A stretch of 60,819 bases of DNA from CAZWTD01 sp964637345 (GCA_964637345.1 CAZWTD010000005.1:1-60819); one strand, 5' to 3'. Numbered from the stretch's first letter, positions 35,808-45,445 are shown. Notes: generated from the letters alone by a model not told the origin. A program made the numbers and translations.

Positions 35808-37559
35808 TTAGAGCTCCTTCCGTATCCGTTCGCGGCGAGCCTTCCCAACGAGACGATCAAGCTCACTATCCGACGCCGCGCGAATTCGGTCGGTCGAGCC
35901 GAACGCTTTCAGAAGAAGCTTCTTCGTCTTCGGCCCGATGCCCGGGATTTCATCGAGCTTCGATCGAACGGTCCCGCGACCGTGCTGTTTTCGGTAAGTC
36001 CCGATCGCGAAACGGTGCGCCTCGTCTCGGATCCGCTGAAGGAGGAAGAGTCCTTCGGAGTCGCGCGGGAGGCGGATCGAGTCGGCTTGGCGCGGAACAA
36101 AAACTTCTTCTTCGCGTTTTGCGAGCGCAACAATCGGAATCTTCGTTTTTACGTTCGCGAGTACGACGGAAAGCTGACCTTTCCCTCCGTCGAGGACGAT
36201 AAGATCGGGTATCGGCCAGTCCGTTCTGGCTAAACGCCGGCCAAGCATCTCAGCCATCATATGAAAATCGTCCGGCCCTTTTATTGTCTTAATGGAAAAC
36301 TTCCGATAATCGCTTTTCTTCGGGAGTCCGTCTTCAACAACAACCATTGACCCAACCGGAAAAGCGCCTTGGACATTCGAGATGTCGTAGCACTCAATCC
36401 GCTTTGGCGCTGAGGTGAGGTGCAGCGCGTTCGCAAGTTCCTGAAGCGCTGTCGCCCGGGCGGTTGTGGTCAGCCGGTCGCTCGGGCGTCGCGTTGCGAG
36501 AATAGACCGGGCGTTCTTCTCGCCCATGATGAGAAGCTTTCGCTTCCGGCCCCGGCTCGGAACCGCAAGTCGAAGCTGAAGCGCGTTCTCGATTCGCTCC
36601 CGATCAGCCGGGAGCACGGGAAGATTAACCCGCTTCGGATGATCCGCGCTCTGGCTATAATACTGTTCGAGAAAAGCCCTCAATACTTCAGCGTCCGTCG
36701 CCTCGACAAGGTGTTCAAGCGTAAAAAATTCCCGATCGATGAGCTTCCCCTGCCGGACGCGAAATAAATTCACATGGGCAGCTTTCGAGTCGCACATGAG
36801 GCTGACGTAATCCTCATTCTCATTCCGTGGGCCCATGACATTCTGCTCAGCGAGAACCGAATGGACGGCGCGCAGGCGGTCGCGAGCGACCGCCGCGGCT
36901 TCAAAGCGCCGCTCGCGAGACGCCGCTTTCATTGTATTCGTAAGCTCGCGAACAAGCTCAGTCGACTGCCCGTTCAAGAACCGCATCAATCCCTCGATCA
37001 CCTTCCGGTAATCCTCACGGCTGGTCGGAGTGAGGTCGTGCCCGCCGCAGCGATTGAGGTGCGCGTCGAAACAAGGTTTGTCCGGCGGGTTTGAACAGGT
37101 CCGGTAGGGAAATACCCTTCGAAGCATCTTGAGCGTCCCGCGAATCGCGCCGGCTGAGGTATAGGGACCGAAATACCGAGCGCGATCATTCTTCTGGAAA
37201 CCGCGAACGAGTTCGACGATTGGATACACTTCTCCGAGCGGAATCCGCACGTAGAGAAAAGAATTCTCGCCCTTGAGTACGATATTATGCGGCGGCTCAT
37301 ACCGGTGAATCAAGGTTGCCTCGAGCAAGAGCGCTTCCGTTTCCGATGACACCAAGATCGTTTCGATATCGGCAATATCCCGGACGAGGAGCTGCTTCTC
37401 CGGCGTAAGATCACGCGTCCGTTGGAAGTAGGATCGAACCCGACTCCGAAGATTCTTCGCTTTCCCTACATAGAGAATCTTCCGGCCCGCGTCGCGGTAG
37501 ACGTAGACGCCGGGTGAAGTCGGCAGGCGTGCAAGTTGGGCTTTTACATGAGGGTTCAT
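35808..37559 (-). CDS. uvrC: excinuclease ABC subunit C
   Basis: 583 residues. GIY-YIG nuclease at the N terminus (SPGVYVYRDAGRKILYVGKA), UVR motif (MKAASRERRFEAAAVARDRL), RNase H-like nuclease (IECYDISNVQGAFPVGSMVV; VLDGGKGQLSV) and C-terminal helix-hairpin-helix (LDEIPGIGPKTKKLLLKAFG). It makes both incisions in nucleotide excision repair. uvrA and uvrB are not in the window. Confidence 0.97.
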   Translation of the reverse strand: MNPHVKAQLARLPTSPGVYVYRDAGRKILYVGKAKNLRSRVRSYFQRTRDLTPEKQLLVRDIADIETILVSSETEALLLEATLIHRYEPPHNIVLKGENSFLYVRIPLGEVYPIVELVRGFQKNDRARYFGPYTSAGAIRGTLKMLRRVFPYRTCSNPPDKPCFDAHLNRCGGHDLTPTSREDYRKVIEGLMRFLNGQSTELVRELTNTMKAASRERRFEAAAVARDRLRAVHSVLAEQNVMGPRNENEDYVSLMCDSKAAHVNLFRVRQGKLIDREFFTLEHLVEATDAEVLRAFLEQYYSQSADHPKRVNLPVLPADRERIENALQLRLAVPSRGRKRKLLIMGEKNARSILATRRPSDRLTTTARATALQELANALHLTSAPKRIECYDISNVQGAFPVGSMVVVEDGLPKKSDYRKFSIKTIKGPDDFHMMAEMLGRRLARTDWPIPDLIVLDGGKGQLSVVLANVKTKIPIVALAKREEEVFVPRQADSIRLPRDSEGLFLLQRIRDEAHRFAIGTYRKQHGRGTVRSKLDEIPGIGPKTKKLLLKAFGSTDRIRAASDSELDRLVGKARRERIRKEL

Positions 37560-37590
37560 CGTACACTCATCATATCACGTTCAGTAATGA

Positions 37591-37624
37591 AAACCGCGTC
37601 CGTTTGCTAGAGCAAAGGACGCGG
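37591..37624 (-). terminator. terminator of the 37633 gene
   Basis: Stem CCGCGTCC/GGACGCGG with loop TTTGCTCTAGCAAAC, itself pairing, then TTTTC on the minus strand. Confidence 0.7.
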
Positions 37625-37632
37625 ATGACGAG

Positions 37633-38142
37633 CTACTTGGGACACCGAGTTGCTTCGATCGGGACCCCTGCGGTGAAGTGCTGGTAGAGGTTCAGCGCCT
37701 CCCAACTGAAGGTCGTGTGCTCGGCGGGGTTGAGCGGATCATCCCGCCGGAGACTGACCGCCAGATGGGTTACGACATTCTGAAAGTCGACGGAGCGGTA
37801 CCTCGTGTTCTGCTTCAGGTACCGGATCACCTGCTCCACAGCTCGAAGGTCCAGTTCGAGGTCGGCGTTGTTGATAAGGAAGGCCCTCCTCCACGCCCGA
37901 CGGAGGAAGATCGCCCCGACCCGAGATGCGCTCCAGAAGCAAAGCGCGGAGAGTCCGGTTGGGACGAATAGGAGCACGAGAAAGACCGAGAAGGAGCCGG
38001 GAAAGGTAGGTAGGCCAGGAAGGATGCCGACCCCAGCGATGAGGGCGAGGAGGAATCCTCCGATCTGGAGTCCGGTTTCCCACCCGGAACTTCGGGGGTA
38101 GGCTACCTTGAGCGCGGGCTCATTCCAATACGCGGTCCGCAT
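37633..38142 (-). CDS. hypothetical two-segment membrane protein
   Basis: 169 residues from ATG 38142, chosen because GGAGG lies seven bases upstream (a longer frame has no Shine-Dalgarno). Two membrane helices (near 28-45 and 52-73) and a cytoplasmic C-terminal helical region. Family not recognised. Stand-alone cassette. Confidence 0.65.
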   Translation of the reverse strand: MRTAYWNEPALKVAYPRSSGWETGLQIGGFLLALIAGVGILPGLPTFPGSFSVFLVLLFVPTGLSALCFWSASRVGAIFLRRAWRRAFLINNADLELDLRAVEQVIRYLKQNTRYRSVDFQNVVTHLAVSLRRDDPLNPAEHTTFSWEALNLYQHFTAGVPIEATRCPK

Positions 38143-38318
38143 GCAAGCTCCTCCATATTCCAATGTGCAGATATCATCCAGGCTCTCTGGACGACTGCCG
38201 ATCGTACTCGACTTTAGGTGATATGTCAACTAGGCAGATCGACCCCCTAGCAACGACTAAATACATTCCCCTGACGGATTCGGAATGCTATACTTGGCCC
38301 GTATTCTGAATCAAACCT

Positions 38319-39776
38319 ATGAGCCGAATTGATGACGTTCTGAAAGCCCGCCAGGAGAAATATGAGCGCCTAGCCGCAGCCGGCATTGACCCCTTTCCCG
38401 CGACCGCGTCCCGAAGCCATACGCTCGCTGGAGTTCGAGCGGCTTTTGACGAGCTTCTGAAATCTGAATCGAAGGTGACCCTGATCGGGCGAATTCGCCA
38501 TCTGCGCGGTCACGGCGGATCAACCTTCCTTGGTCTTACGGATGCGACCGGAGCCTTTCAGGTGTACCTGAAAAAAGACGTGCTCGGCGACGCGTATGCT
38601 GACTGGATCGACCGGCTCGATCTTGGCGACATTATTTCTGCGACTGGAACCCTCTTCACGACGAAGCGGGGCGAGCCCACTCTCCTCGCGGGGAATCTTC
38701 AGATGGTCACAAAATCCCTTCGCCCGCTTCCCGAGGAGCACTTCGGTCTCAAAGACTCCGAGCTCCGCCTTCGAAAGCGTTACCTTGACCTTCTCCTCAA
38801 TCCAGACGTCCGGGAGCTCTTTGAACAAAAAGCTCGATTCTGGAAAAGTGTCCGCGATCAATTGATCGGTCTCGGTTTTCTCGAAGTTGAAACTCCGGTA
38901 CTTGAGCACGTTCCCGGCGGCGCCGAAGCTGAACCTTTTGTAACGCACTATAACGCGCTTGATCAGGACGTCACGCTCCGCATCTCGCTCGAGCTCCCGC
39001 TGAAGCGACTGCTGGTTGGCGGCTACGAGCGAGTTTTCGAGATCGGGCGAATCTTCCGCAATGAAGGAATGTCGGCGGAACACCTCCAAGACTACACCCA
39101 GATGGAATTCTACTGGGCCTTCGCCGACTACACCGAGCTCATGAAGATGCTGCCGGACTTTTACCGGAATATCGCCCAGGCCACGATTGGAACGACGAAG
39201 GTAAAAAATGGCGACATGACAGTCGATCTCGGAGCCGAGTGGAAGCGCTACGACTACGTCGAGGAATTTCAGGCAAAGATCAAACTCGATCCCCTAACCG
39301 CGACGCGCGAGGAACTTTTCGCCGCAGCAAAAAAAGCGAAGCTCGATGTCACCGCCAAGCTCGGAAAGGGAAAGCTTATCGACGGCCTCTATAAAAAGTA
39401 CGTTCGCCCGACGCTCATCGAGCCTGGATTTCTTATTGACCCTCCAGTTGAGATTGAACCTCTCGCGAAACGGCTCCCGAAAGACCCGCGCCGAGTCCAG
39501 CGTCTCCAGGTGATGGCCTTTGGAACGGAACTCGGAAAAGGCTTCTCTGAACTCAATGACCCGATCGACCAGCGGAAACGATTCGAAGAGCAGATGAAGC
39601 TTCGTCAGGCAGGAGACACGGAAGCGCAACAACTCGACGAGGATTTTCTTGAAGCTCTTGAATATGGGATGCCCCCCGCTGCGGGATTTGGGATGTCCGA
39701 ACGCCTCTTCGCCTACCTCGTGAACCGACCCATCCGGGAGACGGTCATCTTCCCGGCGATGAAGGGCGCAAGCTAG
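38319..39776 (+). CDS. lysS: lysyl-tRNA synthetase, class II
   Basis: 485 residues. N-terminal OB fold (VTLIGRIRHLRGHGGSTFLG), class II motif 1 in VETPVLEHVPGGAEAEPFVT, motif 2 in YERVFEIGRIFRNEG, motif 3 in GFGMSERLFAYL (the usual GIGIDR here reads GFGMSER). It charges tRNA-Lys. No Shine-Dalgarno upstream. Confidence 0.95.
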   Translation: MSRIDDVLKARQEKYERLAAAGIDPFPATASRSHTLAGVRAAFDELLKSESKVTLIGRIRHLRGHGGSTFLGLTDATGAFQVYLKKDVLGDAYADWIDRLDLGDIISATGTLFTTKRGEPTLLAGNLQMVTKSLRPLPEEHFGLKDSELRLRKRYLDLLLNPDVRELFEQKARFWKSVRDQLIGLGFLEVETPVLEHVPGGAEAEPFVTHYNALDQDVTLRISLELPLKRLLVGGYERVFEIGRIFRNEGMSAEHLQDYTQMEFYWAFADYTELMKMLPDFYRNIAQATIGTTKVKNGDMTVDLGAEWKRYDYVEEFQAKIKLDPLTATREELFAAAKKAKLDVTAKLGKGKLIDGLYKKYVRPTLIEPGFLIDPPVEIEPLAKRLPKDPRRVQRLQVMAFGTELGKGFSELNDPIDQRKRFEEQMKLRQAGDTEAQQLDEDFLEALEYGMPPAAGFGMSERLFAYLVNRPIRETVIFPAMKGAS

Positions 39777-39841
39777 GCCTAAAAACGATCACTGAGGTTG
39801 TAGCTAGTAATGTATTTTTTATTTGCGAAGAGTTGTGTGTG

Positions 39842-39876
39842 GATAAAAAGAAGAGGCTCGGTTGCTATCCCGAGCC
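39842..39876 (-). terminator. terminator of the small membrane gene pair
   Basis: Stem GGCTCGG/CCGAGCC followed on the minus strand by TCTTCTTTTT. Confidence 0.75.
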
Positions 39877-39902
39877 CCAAAGGGCGTTGTCGGCGGTTGC
39901 GG

Positions 39903-40103
39903 TCAGCACGTCTTCTCGGAGTACTGAACGAATTGCAGCAGGGCGACGACGGGCATGATCGAAATGATCGCTGCTAGAACGAGCGCGTTGACGATCCACG
40001 TCGCCCAGGTCCTTTTCGTGGTGTCGATGAGCCACCAGGACATCAGGCCTAGGCGCAGTTCGACCGCGAAGAGAAGGAAACAGACCAAGAGCCAGTACAG
40101 CAT
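39903..40103 (-). CDS. 66-residue membrane protein
   Basis: Two hydrophobic helices (MLYWLLVCFLLFAVELRLGL and VNALVLAAIISIMPVVALLQ). AAGGAGAAG precedes the ATG. It follows the gene at 40141 by 37 bases on the same strand. Family not recognised. Confidence 0.65.
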   Translation of the reverse strand: MLYWLLVCFLLFAVELRLGLMSWWLIDTTKRTWATWIVNALVLAAIISIMPVVALLQFVQYSEKTC

Positions 40104-40140
40104 TGCTCTTCTCCTTTTTGGATCGCCTGGTTGATCCTGA

Positions 40141-40581
40141 TTACTCAGTGGAGCCTGCGCGGGTCCAGCCGTAGACGAGGCGTTGCGCGGGCTGGTGAGC
40201 CCAAGTCAGGGCTCGTCCGAGGCCGTTGCAGGCCAGCACGATCACGCAGGTCACCCCGCAGGAAAAAAGCTTCAAGGGCCAGACGGCGGCGGTCCAGGCC
40301 AGGTAGTGCGCCCGGCCTTCCCGCTCCCAGCTTCCCCCGGCCAAGCTGATGTCGCAGCTGTTCGCGATCTCGACGATCGGCGGGTTGCAGAAGTGCGCGT
40401 AACGGCTTCGGTAGCCGAGCCAGCCGAGCGCCGTCGAAACCGGGAAAAGGAAGAAGATCCAGCGGCCGGGCTTGCGACGGTTCCAGGCGTTCCAGGAGCT
40501 CAGCGCGAGCGGGTGGCCGACGAAACGAACGGAGAGCGCGTAGGCGACCAGGGCTGCCGCGATGACGAGAAAAAGGAGCAT
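40141..40581 (-). CDS. hypothetical membrane protein
   Basis: 146 residues, about three membrane helices, with AGGAGGG seven bases before the ATG. Trp- and Cys-containing extramembrane loops (FCNPPIVEIANSCDISLAGG). A second reading frame of similar length (40145-40627) overlaps it but has no membrane or coding character and no Shine-Dalgarno, so I prefer this one. Confidence 0.65.
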   Translation of the reverse strand: MLLFLVIAAALVAYALSVRFVGHPLALSSWNAWNRRKPGRWIFFLFPVSTALGWLGYRSRYAHFCNPPIVEIANSCDISLAGGSWEREGRAHYLAWTAAVWPLKLFSCGVTCVIVLACNGLGRALTWAHQPAQRLVYGWTRAGSTE

Positions 40582-40689
40582 GGGTTCCCTCCTGGGTATT
40601 TATCCACGCGGAATTGCGCGGACACATATCAAGAGGGAACGAACAGGTTCATTCTTTTATCATACTAGACCCGCAACGTCAAGGATAAC

Positions 40690-40722
40690 AAAATGCCGCC
40701 CGACCCTCGGTCGTAGCGGCAT
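40690..40722 (-). terminator. terminator of the 40748 gene
   Basis: Stem GCCGCTACGACC/GGTCGGGCGGC with TTTTG following on the minus strand; a GTGCCTC/GAGGCAC hairpin lies just upstream. Confidence 0.7.
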
Positions 40723-40747
40723 GTGCCTCCGGAGAGGCACGAAAGGG

Positions 40748-41077
40748 CTACCAGCAGACTTTCACTTGAGCGGCGCCGGTCGGATCGATCACGACGTCGA
40801 CCGACGTCCAGAGAACTCCGATCTGCCTGATCTCGCGATCAACTCCGGACAAAAGTTGTCTCAGATCCCCCGGGCTGATCGGCATGACTTCGACCCGGTC
40901 TCCTGCGTGACTCGACGCCGTGACCGTGGCTGTCCAATCGGACCCGAAAGAGAGCTTGAGACCAGTCACCCCCTCAGTGCCCGGAAAGTACGCGTCAACA
41001 CACTGCCCGAAGGTCTGACGATTGCTTGATGCGTTACCCAAACCAACGAGACCGGCGGCAAAAACCTTTTCGCCCAC
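40748..41077 (-). CDS. small hypothetical protein
   Basis: 109 residues from the GTG at 41077 (GGAGG five bases upstream), giving a start GEKVFAAGLVGLGN, a short hydrophobic stretch, then GTEGVTGLKLSFGSDWTATV and a strand-rich remainder. No family recognised. Promoter TTGACA-N18-TAAGGA (41123-41152). Confidence 0.6.
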   Translation of the reverse strand: MGEKVFAAGLVGLGNASSNRQTFGQCVDAYFPGTEGVTGLKLSFGSDWTATVTASSHAGDRVEVMPISPGDLRQLLSGVDREIRQIGVLWTSVDVVIDPTGAAQVKVCW

Positions 41078-41122
41078 TGAACCCTCCAGGGTTGAAAACA
41101 AAGTCGCAGAACTAACGCCCAC

Positions 41123-41152
41123 TCCTTAACAAAAAAGAGAGGATTTTGTCAA
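41123..41152 (-). promoter_or_regulatory. promoter of the 40748 gene
   Basis: TTGACA (41147-41152), 18-base spacer, TAAGGA (41123-41128). Confidence 0.65.
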
Positions 41153-41215
41153 CACTTACGCTATTTACCTGGACACTGTACGCTCTTGCCAAATCCAAAA
41201 GGATCTGCTATTGTC

Positions 41216-41254
41216 TTGACAGACTAGCTCTTTCAAGCTAGTCGCTTTTGTTTC
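41216..41254 (+). promoter_or_regulatory. nusA promoter region with a palindrome in the spacer
   Basis: TTGACA (41216-41221) is followed by GACTAGCT-CTTTCA-AGCTAGTC, whose second half supplies the -10 position (TAGTCG, 41239-41244), then CTTTTGTTT. It reads either as a promoter with an operator in the spacer or as a hairpin terminator for upstream transcription, possibly both. Confidence 0.5.
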
Positions 41255-41266
41255 TAACGCATTCCA

Positions 41267-42682
41267 ATGCCTAAAGACGAATCCCCAATCCAGGCCGCAA
41301 TCCGACAGATCTGCGAGGAGAAAAACATCTCCTATGATTCGGTTCTCGCGACCATTGAAGCCGCTCTCGCTGTCGCCTACCGAAAAGATTTCGGCGAGAA
41401 GAACCAGAATATTAAGGCGCTTTTCGATGTTGCGAGCGGAACTGCGCGAATTTTTGATGTAAAAACTGTAGTTCAAGATGAGCTGAAGGCGAAAGCTGAC
41501 GCCGAGCGCGAAGAGCGCGAGCGGCTCATCGCTGAAGCGGAGGCGTCCGGGCAACCACTGCCTGAGCCCACCCCAACCGCTCCAGCCGAAGTCCCGGAGG
41601 GGTCGGACGAAGCCGAAGCTGAGCCTCGCTGGGATCCGAAGACTATGATGACACTGACTGAAGCGAAAGCCCTGAAGGCAGACGCCGAACTAGGCGAAGA
41701 ACTCCAGATGGAGCTTTTCCCGCCCGCTGCCTACGGACGAATGGCCGCCCAAACCGCGAAGCAAGTCATTGTTCAGCGCCTCCGCGAAGCCGAACGTGAA
41801 ACCATCTATAATGAATACAAGGGCCGCGAAGGCGAAATCGTGACCGGAATCGTTCAGCGCGTTGAGGGCCGCATGGTCCTCATCGACCTTGGACATACGA
41901 CAGCGCTTATGCCGCCGCCCGAGCAGATCGAGCGCGAGCAGTATACGCCCGGACTCCGTCTGAAGGTCTACATTACTGCGGTGAACACAACTCCAAAGGG
42001 TCCGGAGATTATTGTCTCCCGCGCCCATCCGGAAATGGTGCGAAAGTTCTTCACCGTTGAAGTTCCGGAAGTGCAGAGCGGCGCTGTTGAACTCAAAGCC
42101 ATCTCACGCGAAGCCGGCTCCCGGACAAAGGTTGCCGTCTTCACGGATCAGAAGAATATTGATCCGGTCGGCTCCTGCGTCGGTCAGCGCGGAACGCGCG
42201 TCCAGACCATCATCGGCGAGTTGAACGGAGAAAAGATCGACATCATAGAATGGTCGTCCGATCCGATTAAGTTCATCTCGAATGCGCTCTCGCCGGCGAA
42301 GGTTCTTAGCATCAAGCTCGATGAAGAAAATCACGCTGCGATCGCCGAGGTGAAAGAAGACCAACTCTCGCTCGCAATCGGAAAGAGCGGTCAGAACGTC
42401 CGCCTCGCCGCGAAGCTCACTGGCTGGAAAATTGATATCGTCGGCGAAGGCCAGGATCTCGAGACCCGCCAAGCCGAACGCCAGGCTCTCGAAGCTGAAA
42501 AAGCAACGGCTGAATCTGAAGGAACGCCAGCCGAAGATGCCAGCGCGGACGAGAGCGCCGAGCCCGCTGAGCCGGAAGCCGTAGCGGAAGCGCCGGCCGA
42601 ATCCAACGACGCCGAAACGACTCCGGAAGCGCCGTCGGCTGAGACCGAAGCTTCGGTCTCCGATGAATCCAAACAGTCCTAA
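41267..42682 (+). CDS. nusA: transcription termination/antitermination factor NusA
   Basis: 471 residues. N-terminal RNA-polymerase-binding domain (IQAAIRQICEEKNISYDSVL), S1 domain (GREGEIVTGIVQRVEGRMVL), two KH domains (NIDPVGSCVGQRGTRVQTII; LSLAIGKSGQNVRLAAKLTG). Odd points: an acidic, Pro/Glu-rich insertion of about 60 residues at roughly 85-130 inside the N-terminal domain, and an Ala/Glu-rich acidic tail of about 75 residues (from QDLETRQAERQ). No Shine-Dalgarno. Confidence 0.96.
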   Translation: MPKDESPIQAAIRQICEEKNISYDSVLATIEAALAVAYRKDFGEKNQNIKALFDVASGTARIFDVKTVVQDELKAKADAEREERERLIAEAEASGQPLPEPTPTAPAEVPEGSDEAEAEPRWDPKTMMTLTEAKALKADAELGEELQMELFPPAAYGRMAAQTAKQVIVQRLREAERETIYNEYKGREGEIVTGIVQRVEGRMVLIDLGHTTALMPPPEQIEREQYTPGLRLKVYITAVNTTPKGPEIIVSRAHPEMVRKFFTVEVPEVQSGAVELKAISREAGSRTKVAVFTDQKNIDPVGSCVGQRGTRVQTIIGELNGEKIDIIEWSSDPIKFISNALSPAKVLSIKLDEENHAAIAEVKEDQLSLAIGKSGQNVRLAAKLTGWKIDIVGEGQDLETRQAERQALEAEKATAESEGTPAEDASADESAEPAEPEAVAEAPAESNDAETTPEAPSAETEASVSDESKQS

Positions 42683-42708
42683 TACTTTTTTTCTTTAACT
42701 GTACCGGT

Positions 42709-44793
42709 ATGGAGTTTACCTACCTCTCACTCGCGGTCAGCGTCGCTGGCCTCATCTTCGCCTGGATCTTAAGCCGCGTTGTCCGACGGGAAGCCGACGG
42801 CAACGACGCGATGCGAACGATCGCTGACGCTATTCGCACTGGTGCGAATGCCTTCATGAAGCGGCAGTACCGAACAATCGCCATTCTCGCGATTGCGCTC
42901 GCAATTCTCATCTTCGGGATCTACGCCCTAACCGGCAAGATCGACGTTGGAACCCAAACAAGTCTCGCTTTCATCTTCGGCGCGCTCTGTTCGGGAATTG
43001 CCGGCTTTTCCGGAATGTCTGTCTCGGTTCGCTCGAACTTAAAAACGGCGGCCGCTGCTGATCGAAAAGACTTGAACAAGGCCGTCCAGATCGCCCTTCG
43101 CGGCGGAGCTGTTGAAGGAATAATGGTTGTTGCGCTTTCCCTCTTTGGACTCTCGGCCCTCTTTACCCTCTACAACCTCTTCGGCTTTGAGGAACGCTCG
43201 ATCCCGGGCTTGATTGTCGGCTTCGGCTTCGGCGCTTCCTTCGTTGCCCTTTTTGCCCAGCTTGGCGGCGGTATTTTCACGAAAGCCGCTGACGTCGGCG
43301 CCGACCTCGTCGGAAAAGTTGAAGCGGGTATTCCGGAAGACGACGCGCGCAACCCGGCAGTCATCGCCGACCTCGTCGGCGACAACGTCGGTGATTGTGC
43401 TGGTCGCGGCGCAGACCTCTTTGAATCAACGGCAGCCGAAAATATCGGAGCGATGATTCTCGGAGTTGCGCTCTATCCGACCTTCGGACTCAAGGGTATT
43501 CTTTTCCCGCTCGTGATCCAGGCCTTCGGTCTAATCGCTTCGATCATCGGCATCCTCGTCGTCCGCGCCCGGCCGAACGAAGACCCAATGAAAGCGCTCA
43601 ACCGCGGCTTCTACCTGACGAACCTGCTCGGCATAATCGCCTTCTACTTTGTTTCAAAGGCGATGTTCGGTGGCGCGTCAACCTGGTTCTTCCTGGCTGG
43701 CCTTGTCGGGATCGCCATGAGCCTGGTCTTTACCTGGCTTACCCAGTACTACACCGAACATAAGCACCGTCCGGTGAAATCAATCGCAGAAGCTTCAGAA
43801 ACCGGCCCAGCAACGAACGTCATCTCTGGTCTTGCAGTCGCCTTCGAAAACACCGGCCTCCACGTGATCACGATTGCCGCAACGCTCTTCGGCGCCTACC
43901 TCCTCGGCGATGCCTCGGGCGTTGTTCATGGCGGCCTCTACGGAACCGCGCTCGCCACGATGGGTATGCTCGTCTCTGCAACCTACATTCTCGCGATGGA
44001 CACCTTCGGTCCGATTACGGACAACGCTGGTGGTATTGTAGAAATGTCGAACGGCGGAGAAGAAACCCGAAAGATTACCGACAGCCTTGATACGGTCGGC
44101 AACACAACCAAGGCGCTGACGAAAGGCTACGCGGTCGGATCTGCTGCACTCGCGGCCTTCCTCCTCTTCTCGGCCTATATCGAAGAAGTAAACCGCACGG
44201 CAAAAACCCCGTTGACCGCGGTCGACCTCTCGAAAGTTGAAGTCTTCATTGGAGCGATGCTCGGTGCAACCCTCATCTTCGTCTTCTCGTCCTTCGCAAT
44301 CCGCGCCGTCAGCAAGGCAGCCTCGACGATTATCGAAGAAGTGCGCCGCCAGTTCCGCGAGAAACCGGGAATCATGCAGGGAACCGAGAAACCGGACTAT
44401 GGCGCGGCTGTTGATATCGCCACAAAGAGCTCACTCAAGCAGATGATCCTCCCGGGCGTCCTGGCTGTTGTTGTTCCGATTGCCGTCGGCCTCCTCTTCC
44501 GCGCGGAAGCAGTTGCCGGAATGCTCATGGTTGGAACGATTGTCGGCGTCCTCCTCGCCCTCGTCATGAATAACGGCGGCGGAGCCTGGGACAACGCGAA
44601 GAAATACATTGAATCCGGAAAATACACCTCTCCGAACGGGCAGGTCCAAGGAAAGAAAACTCCGGTGCATGCAGCTGCGGTTATCGGCGACACGATCGGC
44701 GACCCCCTGAAAGATACGGCCGGCCCCTCGCTCCACGTTCTCATCAAGCTCCTGGCGACGCTCACGCTCGTCTTAGCCCCCCTCTTCATCTAA
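42709..44793 (+). CDS. hppA: membrane-bound proton-pumping pyrophosphatase
   Basis: 694 residues, about 16 membrane helices. Pyrophosphate-binding signature DDARNPAVIADLVGDNVGDC with AGRGADLFES, and a second acidic motif AAVIGDTIGDPLKDTAGPSL. At the position that separates the two subclasses the protein reads GNTTKALTKG; Lys there is the mark of potassium-independent H+-pumps. It couples PPi hydrolysis to a proton gradient. It lies 26 bases after nusA. Confidence 0.96.
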   Translation: MEFTYLSLAVSVAGLIFAWILSRVVRREADGNDAMRTIADAIRTGANAFMKRQYRTIAILAIALAILIFGIYALTGKIDVGTQTSLAFIFGALCSGIAGFSGMSVSVRSNLKTAAAADRKDLNKAVQIALRGGAVEGIMVVALSLFGLSALFTLYNLFGFEERSIPGLIVGFGFGASFVALFAQLGGGIFTKAADVGADLVGKVEAGIPEDDARNPAVIADLVGDNVGDCAGRGADLFESTAAENIGAMILGVALYPTFGLKGILFPLVIQAFGLIASIIGILVVRARPNEDPMKALNRGFYLTNLLGIIAFYFVSKAMFGGASTWFFLAGLVGIAMSLVFTWLTQYYTEHKHRPVKSIAEASETGPATNVISGLAVAFENTGLHVITIAATLFGAYLLGDASGVVHGGLYGTALATMGMLVSATYILAMDTFGPITDNAGGIVEMSNGGEETRKITDSLDTVGNTTKALTKGYAVGSAALAAFLLFSAYIEEVNRTAKTPLTAVDLSKVEVFIGAMLGATLIFVFSSFAIRAVSKAASTIIEEVRRQFREKPGIMQGTEKPDYGAAVDIATKSSLKQMILPGVLAVVVPIAVGLLFRAEAVAGMLMVGTIVGVLLALVMNNGGGAWDNAKKYIESGKYTSPNGQVQGKKTPVHAAAVIGDTIGDPLKDTAGPSLHVLIKLLATLTLVLAPLFI

Positions 44794-44815
44794 GCGCCTC
44801 GGCGCGTTCGGGTCG

Positions 44816-45445
44816 ATGGTCTATCCGATCACCCGTCGAATCCTCTTTCCGCTCGTAAGCCTCTTCGCGAAATCCGTGGAGGGGCTTGAGCGGTTGCCGA
44901 AGGACCGGCCGGTCATCATCGCGGCGAACCACCTCGGCGCCTTCGACCCCGTCATCCTCGGGACGATGGTTGTTCGGCATACGAAACGCAATCTTCGCTT
45001 CCTCGTCGATCCAACCCGAAAATACTGGCGCTTCGTCGGACGCTTTACGACCTGGTGGACCCACGCGCTTCCCGTCCGACAGCGTGATCACGAACACTTC
45101 TATTCAACGATTCAACAATTCATTACACGCGGAGACTCGATCGGTATTTTTCCCGAAGGTGAAGTTTCCAGCGTCCACGAACTACTCTCGCCAAAGCCCG
45201 GGGTCATTCGCATCGCGCGCGATAGTGGCGCGCCAATCATCCCAGTCGGGCTCCGCAACACCGAGCTTCCGCTCCTCACAGCCATAGCTCGACGTTTCCG
45301 GGCTCCCGAAGGAATTACGCTCTGCTTCGGTGAACCAATGAACATTCCGGCAGACGCGCGTGACGAAGATTTCCAGCGCCTAGCTGAAAATCTCATGGAA
45401 CGAATCAGTGCATTAAGTGGAATTCCTTACCACACAAGGACATGA
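44816..45445 (+). CDS. PlsC-type lysophospholipid acyltransferase, copy 1
   Basis: 209 residues. Catalytic HX4D in ANHLGAFDP, second motif FPEGEVSS, and PIIPVGLRN, the ordered motifs of 1-acyl-glycerol-3-phosphate acyltransferases. Start GTG/ATG region at 44816 (MVYPITRRILF). First of three consecutive, overlapping acyltransferase genes. It probably adds an acyl chain to a lysophosphatidate or related acceptor at the membrane. Confidence 0.9.
   Translation: MVYPITRRILFPLVSLFAKSVEGLERLPKDRPVIIAANHLGAFDPVILGTMVVRHTKRNLRFLVDPTRKYWRFVGRFTTWWTHALPVRQRDHEHFYSTIQQFITRGDSIGIFPEGEVSSVHELLSPKPGVIRIARDSGAPIIPVGLRNTELPLLTAIARRFRAPEGITLCFGEPMNIPADARDEDFQRLAENLMERISALSGIPYHTRT

Noticed and set aside
40145..40627. 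160-codon minus-strand ORF overlapping the 40141 gene
   Set aside because: Arg/Pro-rich shadow frame without Shine-Dalgarno; the overlapping frame has membrane helices and AGGAGGG.
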